Positions 49,506 through 55,244 of a stretch of DNA of 55,244 nucleotides are shown piece by piece. The position numbers were made by a program, and so were the translations under genes. How positions within the stretch are numbered: the first letter of the stretch is position 1; the number at the start of each line of letters is the position of its first letter. The notes under the pieces are model-generated. The model had not been told where the DNA came from. It was given only the letters and a program-made list of their open reading frames with translations, and searched no databases. Source of the stretch: Chloroflexota bacterium (lineage in GTDB: Bacteria > Chloroflexota > Anaerolineae > Anaerolineales > UBA11858); NCBI GenBank assembly GCA_018648225.1, contig JABGRQ010000119.1, positions 1 to 55,244 of the forward strand. Reading direction: 5' to 3'.

Positions 49506-52223
49506 CTATTCTTCTTCGAGGTTGGGTTGATGCAACGAATCTGCAATCGTATCCAGCATCGTATTAAGCTTCAGGCTGCTATTGAGAATCTCCTGGGTGA
49601 TGCGTTCAATTGTATCCGCCGATAATTGCTCTCGATCGTCTGAAAGCATATCTGCACACCCCATGATGATGCTGAGTGGATTCTTTAGATCGTGAACCAG
49701 CGCGTGAATCAGCGCATCGAGGGCTGAATCTTTCATCGCTTGTTGCAGCGGGGGAATAGCATGTAGTGCAGGAAAGGCAGGATCCTTACGGAGCGTTTTA
49801 TTTCTGGTTGAGCGTGTGTTTTGAAAAATGAATTTTGCGCCTAAATGCTGCTCCAAAGCATCAATAATTTGCTGGCGCCGGAAAGGCTTTGGAATGAATC
49901 CATCGTAGCCCGCCGCCAAAATCTTGCTGCGATCTTCTTCGAAACTGCTGGCAGTCAGGGCGACAAATTTGATCTTCTCACGATTTGGCAACTTTTTGAT
50001 CTCGCGAATCGCTTGCAAACCGTCTATTTCCGGCATACGAATATCCATGAAGATAAGATCAGGCAGCCAGTTTTTTACAATTTCAACCGCTTGTAAACCG
50101 TTATGGGCTTCTTGCAGATCGAAACCCAGTGGTTCCAGAATACGTGTGAGTAAATTGCGATTGGATTCAATATCTTCAACAACCAATATTCGATAGAGTG
50201 GCTGGTTGTCGGCTAATCTTGTGCGTTGTTTACCTGGGCGGTTTTTAGTGGCGAGCTTGCCAGGGTGGATATTGCCCTTCGCCAAAATTGTGAAGCGGAA
50301 AATCGAACCAGTGCCCACTTCGCTGCTGACGGTGAGTTTTCCGCCCATCATGCGGGCATATTCCCGGCTGATCGGTAAGCCCAAACCTACGCCGCCAATA
50401 TCTGCGTTCTCGGAAGTGTTTTGAAAAAAGGGATTGAAAATATTTTCGAGCTGATCTTCCGGGATTCCGCTGCCTGTATCCTGCAGGGCGAATTTCAGTT
50501 CGAGCGTATCTTCATCCAGCGGGCCTGGGGCGGGCTGGCAGTGGACGATGAGGGTGATATTGCCTTTGGTGGTGAATTTGACCGCGTTGCTCATTAAATT
50601 TATCAAAATTTGGCGCAATTTTCGCCGATCGGCGAGAACGAATTGTGGCAGATCATCGGGCAACTCAAAGCCCAATGCTATATTTTTTTCTTCAATGGGT
50701 AGGCGGAACATCTCTGCCAGATTAGCCAGCAATTCCGGCAGATTAAAAGTTTCATTGTGTAATTCAATACTCCCGGCCTCGATTTTGGAGAAATCCAGAA
50801 TATCGTTAACCAATGCCAGCAAGTGTTCACCGCTGCGGTTAATGATTTGAATAATATCGGCTTGCTGATGCGTTAAATCGGGTTCTTGCGCGAGTAACTC
50901 GTTGTAGCCCAAAATGGCGTTGAGCGGTGTGCGTAGTTCGTGGCTCATATGGGCAAGGAAGGTGCTTTTCGCCTGATTGGCAGCTTCGGCAGCATTTTGT
51001 GCCTCGCGTAACCGTTGTTCTGTTTTTTTTCGGTGACTAATATCTAGCCCTATCGACTGGTATTCGATTATTTCGCCGCGATGATTAAAGAAAGCTCGAT
51101 CTGTCCATTGCTGCCACTGGATTTCCCCATTGGGCGAAATGATTTTGTGTTCGTATGTCTTCACCGGGGTGGCAGGGTTGAGCGATGCAAGGTGTGCTTT
51201 GGCTTGTTGAATTTCTTCAGGCGGAATGAATTCGAAAAAATTAAAACCAAGCAACTCTGCTGATGTTTTCGCGAAGGCTACACAGTAGGCCTGATTGACA
51301 AAAATAAGCGTGCCATCTGGATAAAAACGGCATATCAAAGCTGGCATATCTTCAACCAGATTCCGGTAGCGTTTTTCACTGTCGATTAGATACGCTTCGG
51401 ATCGTTTTCGCTCAGTGATATCGCGTACAATGCTTTGGATATGTTTTGGCTGTCCGTCATTATCCAGAACGAGAGTGGCATTGATTTCTGTCGATAAAAA
51501 AGCGCCATCTTTTTTTCGGAATGTACGTTCATAAACAGGGAGCGTTTTTCCCGCCACGATGGCATGATAGCGCTCCATCGCTTCTGTAATTTCATGTGGA
51601 GCTACCATTTCGGCAATATGCTTTCCGACGAGTTCCTCCACGGGAAAACCTAACATATCCGTGGCTCGCTGGTTCACCAGGATATGCTTGCCATCCAGGT
51701 CTAGAATAAAGACCCCATCATTGGAATGTTGGAAAAGCGCCTGGTAGCGATGTTCGTTTTCGCTCTGTTCACTGCGTAAATTGCTGGCTTCGGTGATGTC
51801 GCGCAGAATAACGAAATAACCCCGTGGCGCTTTTTTTATGTTGTAAAGCGCCGCATAGGTGACTTCATAACGGCATAGCTTGCCCTGATGCGAAAAACTT
51901 ATTTCCTCATGTGCCGGGCAAGGTTTTTGTAGTATTTCATAAAAGGGTTTGAAATTGGCGAGTACTCTTTCCGCCGATTTGCTGTTTACAGGCTGGGGTG
52001 CATTTTGTAGCAAAGCCGTCATCGCCGCGTTGGTGAATATAATCTCGTGGCGATGATTAAGCACCATGACCGCATCACTCAGTTGATTGAGGATCGCATT
52101 TTTATGATAATAAAAGGACTGGATGTTGAATTTTCCCCTTAGAGAAGTGAAGATGCCGATACCAATTACGCCGATCGCAAAAATCAGATATGGCAATAGT
52201 GGGACGAGACTCTCGAAATTCAT
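49506..52223 (-). CDS. Hybrid PAS sensor histidine kinase with receiver and second DHp-like helix
   Basis: A 905-residue hybrid kinase. One N-terminal membrane helix (about 5-25, LVPLLPYLIFAIGVIGIGIF) is followed by three PAS domains (about 45-140, 155-280 and 285-400). HisKA comes next with the phospho-acceptor His in FLAHMSHELRTPLNAIL. HATPase_c follows with N- and G-boxes (LMSNAVKF, DTGSGIPEDQL, GVGLGLPISRE), then a receiver (ILVVEDIESNRN ... LIFMDIRMPEIDG, phospho-Asp). The last ~70 residues form a second H-box helix (LIHALVHDLKNPLSIIMG) without an ATPase domain. The start ATG at 52223 overlaps the upstream gene by 4 bases (ATGA), so it is translated in the same operon as the longin-like protein. 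The signal is unknown. Confidence 0.9.
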   Translation of the reverse strand: MNFESLVPLLPYLIFAIGVIGIGIFTSLRGKFNIQSFYYHKNAILNQLSDAVMVLNHRHEIIFTNAAMTALLQNAPQPVNSKSAERVLANFKPFYEILQKPCPAHEEISFSHQGKLCRYEVTYAALYNIKKAPRGYFVILRDITEASNLRSEQSENEHRYQALFQHSNDGVFILDLDGKHILVNQRATDMLGFPVEELVGKHIAEMVAPHEITEAMERYHAIVAGKTLPVYERTFRKKDGAFLSTEINATLVLDNDGQPKHIQSIVRDITERKRSEAYLIDSEKRYRNLVEDMPALICRFYPDGTLIFVNQAYCVAFAKTSAELLGFNFFEFIPPEEIQQAKAHLASLNPATPVKTYEHKIISPNGEIQWQQWTDRAFFNHRGEIIEYQSIGLDISHRKKTEQRLREAQNAAEAANQAKSTFLAHMSHELRTPLNAILGYNELLAQEPDLTHQQADIIQIINRSGEHLLALVNDILDFSKIEAGSIELHNETFNLPELLANLAEMFRLPIEEKNIALGFELPDDLPQFVLADRRKLRQILINLMSNAVKFTTKGNITLIVHCQPAPGPLDEDTLELKFALQDTGSGIPEDQLENIFNPFFQNTSENADIGGVGLGLPISREYARMMGGKLTVSSEVGTGSIFRFTILAKGNIHPGKLATKNRPGKQRTRLADNQPLYRILVVEDIESNRNLLTRILEPLGFDLQEAHNGLQAVEIVKNWLPDLIFMDIRMPEIDGLQAIREIKKLPNREKIKFVALTASSFEEDRSKILAAGYDGFIPKPFRRQQIIDALEQHLGAKFIFQNTRSTRNKTLRKDPAFPALHAIPPLQQAMKDSALDALIHALVHDLKNPLSIIMGCADMLSDDREQLSADTIERITQEILNSSLKLNTMLDTIADSLHQPNLEEE

Positions 52224-53737
52224 GGGGCAGAAGTTGTGGGCGTCACAATGGAGGCAGGGAATTCTTCGGGTAATTGCACCCACCGCGAGCTGATCCAGCC
52301 TGCCAGCATTTCGTCGCCGTTTTGCCAGTTGACTTGCACCCAATCCCCATAAATTGCCAAAATCTGCACGGGCGTATCCACCAAAAGCACACCTTGAATC
52401 TTGGCGTCAATTTGTGGGGAGGCGCGCAAATTAACATTGCCGGTTGTGTAAACGACTGAAATTGTTGGCGACGGGATGGGCTGCGTGGCTGTGAGCGTGT
52501 GAGTCGCGCTGGGGATGAGCGTGGAAGTCGTGGCGTGGGTTGCGGTAGCCGTTGCCGTTGGGGTGGCGGTCAGTGTGGCGGTTGCTGTTGCCGTGGGCGA
52601 TGCCGTGGAAGTTGGCGTAGCCTTTGGGAAAGCCAGCGGCCACAGGTTAATGGTGAACCACAGGTAGAAGCACGCCAGTGTGAGCAGCAAAACTGCACCG
52701 ATCGCGGCTCCTGCCAGGCTATATTTTTGCCCGCGGCTGAGCGGCCTGGCCTGATCTTCAACGGGAGATGGCCGCGCCAACGCCCCTAATGCCGGAGCCA
52801 GGTTGGGGAGTGTTGCCGGATCGCCCGCATAATTTCGCAGCGCCGCGCTATGCTGCACATGCAAATCGGCGATAAATTGATGCAGTTCGGCGTGAAAACC
52901 CTCTGGCGCGATACCGGAATACACGATTGCCAAATAAATGTGCTGGCCGCTTTCAATGCTAATCTGCATATCCCCAAAGCTGATTTCGCCCAGTTCGGCG
53001 CTTGTGCTGGCCGAATTCGATTTAAAAGCATCCTGAACAAAATCGCGAATCGCGGTCAGCATAGCGCCGATCAAGTCTGAATCGTGCCCCTCGCCGCCGT
53101 CGGGTTGCTGGTGTGCCAGCAACAGCCCCGAATGGTGTTGGATCAGGAAGATTTCGCTAATATTGAAAGGCAACGCCTCGCGCAACGCCAGTTCAGCATT
53201 CGAAATACCGCTGAAGCGCGCCCGAAGACGTTTGACAAACCCTTTGGGGGTTAGTGGTGATTTTAGGCGTGCATCAATACTGCGTTGCAGTTCTTTGGAA
53301 AACTCGCTGATAGCACGCTGGATGGTTTCGCCAATAATCGGATAAATCGCTTCGACCATCTCTTTGCGCGAATCACGAATTTGTACACGGATCGCTTCCC
53401 CCATCACCGGGCCAATCGCTTCAGCCATTTCATCGGGCGAATCCTGAATCGTGCGCCGAATCAAACCGGTCATCACAGGTGTCAGGCGTTCTGCCAACTG
53501 CTGAATGTCGGCATTGGCCTGGGTTTTATCATCCAGCTCCGTGAGTTTTTCAAAGATGGCGTTGGTGCGCGCCGTTTGTGCCTGCTGCGATATATTTGTG
53601 CTAGAAGTCAGCGTGTGGAGTTCTTGTTCGAGGGCTTCTAATTGTTCTCGATCTTGCGAGAGAAGAATCGCCCGAACAATATTGAGCAGCGCCTCGCTAT
53701 TGGGAGATGCTGCCGGGGTTGCGTCGGAAACTGTCAT
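52220..53737 (-). CDS. Membrane protein with longin/roadblock-like domain and outside SH3 domain
   Basis: A 505-residue protein. Residues ~10-75 are helical. Residues ~80-165 carry amphipathic repeats (PVMTGLIRRTIQDS, PVMGEAIRVQIRDS, PIIGETIQRAISE). Residues ~175-300 form a longin/roadblock-like domain (ISEIFLIQHHSGLLLAHQQ ... LIGAMLTAIRDFVQDAF ... IYLAIVYSG), a fold that partners small GTPases. A membrane helix at ~337-358 is followed by a Thr/Ala/Pro linker and a C-terminal SH3b domain (NVNLRASPQIDAKIQGVLL). The first 300 residues match the N-terminal part of OmpA-family proteins that accompany Rab-like GTPases, but the OmpA domain is replaced by SH3b. The reading orientation places SH3b outside. 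It is coupled to the kinase gene (ATGA) and lies 7 bases after the coiled-coil gene. Confidence 0.78.
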   Translation of the reverse strand: MTVSDATPAASPNSEALLNIVRAILLSQDREQLEALEQELHTLTSSTNISQQAQTARTNAIFEKLTELDDKTQANADIQQLAERLTPVMTGLIRRTIQDSPDEMAEAIGPVMGEAIRVQIRDSRKEMVEAIYPIIGETIQRAISEFSKELQRSIDARLKSPLTPKGFVKRLRARFSGISNAELALREALPFNISEIFLIQHHSGLLLAHQQPDGGEGHDSDLIGAMLTAIRDFVQDAFKSNSASTSAELGEISFGDMQISIESGQHIYLAIVYSGIAPEGFHAELHQFIADLHVQHSAALRNYAGDPATLPNLAPALGALARPSPVEDQARPLSRGQKYSLAGAAIGAVLLLTLACFYLWFTINLWPLAFPKATPTSTASPTATATATLTATPTATATATHATTSTLIPSATHTLTATQPIPSPTISVVYTTGNVNLRASPQIDAKIQGVLLVDTPVQILAIYGDWVQVNWQNGDEMLAGWISSRWVQLPEEFPASIVTPTTSAP

Positions 53738-53744
53738 TGTGAGA

Positions 53745-53987
53745 TCATGCCGCTTTCAGGCGTTGTCCGAGTTCGATCAACATCTCGCCGAAAGTATCGC
53801 GGGAAACTTTCTCATCACCCAATTTTTTCGCCAGTGAAGCCAATTGCTCTTCAAGCGCTGCGGCACGCGTTTCTAGCCCTGCAAGACGATCTTCAGTTAC
53901 CCGCGCCTGCTCTCCATATAGAATATCGCGCAACCGTTCTAATTCGTTCGGCGAAGCTGCGCCGGGTTTTGATGTTTCAGCAGTCAT
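53745..53987 (-). CDS. Short coiled-coil protein of the GTPase module
   Basis: An 80-residue acidic/basic protein. Residues 12-55 are heptad-like (LERLRDILYGEQARVTEDRL then LETRAAALEEQLASLAKKL) and predict a coiled coil; residues 60-80 end with MLIELGQRLKAA. No named domain. The ATG at 53987 has a strong GGAGGCAAGT ribosome site; a longer frame reaching 54092 would overlap the promoter region of the GTPase. It is the first gene of the operon with the longin-like and kinase genes. A role as scaffold or adaptor is inferred. Confidence 0.75.
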   Translation of the reverse strand: MTAETSKPGAASPNELERLRDILYGEQARVTEDRLAGLETRAAALEEQLASLAKKLGDEKVSRDTFGEMLIELGQRLKAA

Positions 53988-54063
53988 ACTTGCCTCCAAG
54001 AAGATAAAAAGATGTGGTATATTGCATAGAGTTTGTGTAGCAGCACACGATTGATAGCCTTTG

Positions 54064-54069
54064 TATTGT
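54064..54069 (+). promoter_or_regulatory. Possible -10 box of the small GTPase gene
   Basis: TATTGT ends 6 bases before the ATG at 54076, the same placement as the leaderless promoters in this window. No good -35 box at 17 bases. Weak. Confidence 0.3.
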
Positions 54070-54075
54070 AACATT

Positions 54076-54588
54076 ATGACCATGACGCGCACAGTTCAGA
54101 AAAAATTTTGTTTGTTGGGTGATTTTGCAGTTGGCAAAACCAGCCTGGTTCGTCGATTTGTGTACCAGCGTTTTGAAGAGAAATATTTGAGCACCATCGG
54201 CGTAAACATCAGCCGTAAAGAGTTGCAACTAAACCCACATGAACGCCTGCAAATGGTAATTTGGGATCTGGCCGGGGGTGAAGCATTTACTGGCCCGCAG
54301 GCCAATTATATAAAAGGCGCTTCCGGCGCAATGCTGGTTTGCGACCTCACCCGCGCCATCACTTTGTCAACACTGCGTTTATATGCTGCCGATTTGCAAG
54401 CAGCCAGCCCCGGAGCAGCTTTTGTGATCGTAGCCAATAAATCCGATCTGGTGGCGCAGCGTGTTCTCACCGAAGTGCAACTGGCCGAACTGGCCGAAGA
54501 ATTTCAAGCGCCGCTATTTTTGACCAGCGCCAAAAACGACGAGAACGTTGAAGCTGCTTTTGCCATGCTGGCATCCAAGATTGCCTGA
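54076..54588 (+). CDS. Ras/Rab-like small GTPase
   Basis: A 170-residue prokaryotic Ras-superfamily GTPase. G1 is GDFAVGKTSLV, switch I Thr is in STIGVN, G3 is WDLAGGEAF, G4 is NKSD and G5 is TSAKN; all five are present and in order. The Gln that follows DxxG in Ras and Rab is Gly here, so intrinsic hydrolysis is probably slow and a partner is needed. The N-terminus has no lipidation signal and there is no C-terminal Cys. An ATG two codons downstream (54082) is an alternative start. It is divergent from the longin-like operon with an 88-base shared regulatory gap. Confidence 0.92.
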   Translation: MTMTRTVQKKFCLLGDFAVGKTSLVRRFVYQRFEEKYLSTIGVNISRKELQLNPHERLQMVIWDLAGGEAFTGPQANYIKGASGAMLVCDLTRAITLSTLRLYAADLQAASPGAAFVIVANKSDLVAQRVLTEVQLAELAEEFQAPLFLTSAKNDENVEAAFAMLASKIA

Positions 54589-54599
54589 TACTTCATATT

Positions 54600-55244
54600 A
54601 TGGATCGTGTTTTAGAGTGGATAACCACCCGCCTGGCCCGGCAGCAAATCTTTGCCTATGCTTTGCTGGATGATGAATTACAAGTGGTGGAGGCGTACGG
54701 ACTGGAAAATGTAGTTGATCCAGTTCAAGGGGGCGAAAACTCGTCCCTTTGGGAATACTTCCCCGCATTGATCGGTCTCGAAGATCGCCTGTACGAGATC
54801 GCGGCATCATCAGAGGGGGCTTTAGAAATCCCCCAAATTATTTCTCGCCTGCCCGATAGCGCGCCCATGTATTACAACTTGCGCGTCGAAGCCATCCACG
54901 AGTTTGGGGCGCGGCTCTTGATCTTTGCGTTGGATACCACGGAACAATCATCATTAGAACAACAATTGGTGCAGCAGCGCAATGAATTGCGCCTGAATAT
55001 CGAAGCCCGCCAGCGCGCTGAGGCAGCCCTGCGCCAGGCCAAAGATGAGCTTGAAATCCGTGTTCGTGAACGCACATTGGAAATCGAAGACGCCAATCTT
55101 CAACTACAGGCGCTTCCCCGGCGTTTAGTTGATGTTCAAGAAAATGAGCGGCGCGAGATTGCTCGCGAACTACATGACGAAATTGGTCAGGCGCTAACCG
55201 GGTTAAACTTGCTCCTAAAGATGAGTACCCGCCTGCCCGCTGAA
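54600..55244 (+). CDS. Sensor histidine kinase, HisKA_3 type (partial, runs off the window)
   Basis: The first 215 codons of a NarL-type sensor kinase, truncated by the window end. Residues 1-120 are an alpha/beta sensor region resembling PAS (LEWITTRLARQQIFAYALLD ... LRVEAIHEFGARLLIFALD). A long coiled coil of about 125-185 (AEAALRQAKDELEIRVRERT) follows, then the HisKA_3 H-box ERREIARELHDEIGQAL with the phospho-His. The HATPase is outside the window. The ATG at 54600 lies 11 bases after the GTPase stop, so they are co-transcribed. Confidence 0.88.
   Translation, partial: MDRVLEWITTRLARQQIFAYALLDDELQVVEAYGLENVVDPVQGGENSSLWEYFPALIGLEDRLYEIAASSEGALEIPQIISRLPDSAPMYYNLRVEAIHEFGARLLIFALDTTEQSSLEQQLVQQRNELRLNIEARQRAEAALRQAKDELEIRVRERTLEIEDANLQLQALPRRLVDVQENERREIARELHDEIGQALTGLNLLLKMSTRLPAE

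Noticed and set aside
1-55244. tRNA, rRNA and CRISPR arrays
   Set aside because: I looked for T-arm (GGTTCGAATCC-like) words and regularly spaced direct repeats and found none; the tandem repeats seen are two-copy only.

Overview
The window reads as chromosomal DNA of a free-living, probably anaerobic bacterium, most likely Chloroflexota of the Anaerolineae type. The clues are secreted lipoproteins with Thr/Pro-rich linkers (PTPTPTFT-like), bacterial SH3 domains where Gram-negatives would use OmpA-type domains, a tungsten-type aldehyde:ferredoxin oxidoreductase, an archaeal-type ApgM phosphoglycerate mutase, and many short palindromic intergenic repeats. GC looks moderate (roughly 50-55 %). 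The taxonomic call is an inference; there is no rRNA gene in the window. I found no tRNA, CRISPR array, insertion sequence or prophage.

Layout. 0.2-3.2 kb (-): an orphan hydantoinase/oxoprolinase A gene followed by an MscS-type channel. 3.3-6.7 kb (+): two overlapping EamA exporters, then pyrimidine-nucleoside phosphorylase. 7-11.9 kb (-): fmt, a histidine phosphatase and a ketopantoate-reductase-like gene, coupled by 1-4 bp overlaps; then a toast-rack-like lipoprotein, an HD phosphohydrolase and a SanA/YdcF-like protein. 12-14.4 kb (-): phnC and a phnE carrying a large N-terminal extension, with no phnD. 14.6-19.9 kb (+): folC, lon and an AlbA_2/ATPase-type regulator. 20-21.6 kb (-): an SDR with an atypical active site directly abutting a DUF692/MNIO-like TIM barrel. 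21.8-28.3 kb (-): alaS, then a small membrane protein, a baseplate-J-like envelope protein, ruvX and mltG, a variant of the familiar alaS-ruvX-mltG neighbourhood. 28.7-30.6 kb (-): two tandem paralogous SH3 lipoproteins. 30.9-38.5 kb (+): a membrane-protein run comprising a spermidine-synthase-like fusion, a DUF1461 protein, MscS, CorA, an AI-2E/PerM family protein and a KimA-like potassium permease. 38.5-41.7 kb (-): a YkgJ cysteine-cluster protein, ApgM and an orphan MalK/UgpC-type ATPase. 42-46.5 kb (+): a secreted subtilisin-like protease and mutS. 46.6-49.3 kb (-): a VOC protein and the aldehyde:ferredoxin oxidoreductase.

The last 6 kb (49.5-55.2 kb) is the most interesting part. A Ras/Rab-like small GTPase, lacking the catalytic Gln of switch II, is divergent from a three-gene operon: a short coiled-coil protein, a membrane protein with a cytoplasmic longin/roadblock-like domain and an outside SH3 domain, and a hybrid PAS histidine kinase. 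A second, NarL-type kinase follows the GTPase and runs off the window. This looks like a GTPase-plus-phosphorelay module that could link envelope state to intracellular signalling.

Two genome-scale patterns stand out. Several genes (hyuA, folC, mutS, the gene at 25398, and probably others) have a good -35/-10 promoter whose -10 box lies only 6-9 bases before the start codon, implying leaderless transcripts. Intergenic regions are rich in long perfect hairpins and widely spaced inverted repeats, and one such palindrome has been accommodated in frame inside alaS.
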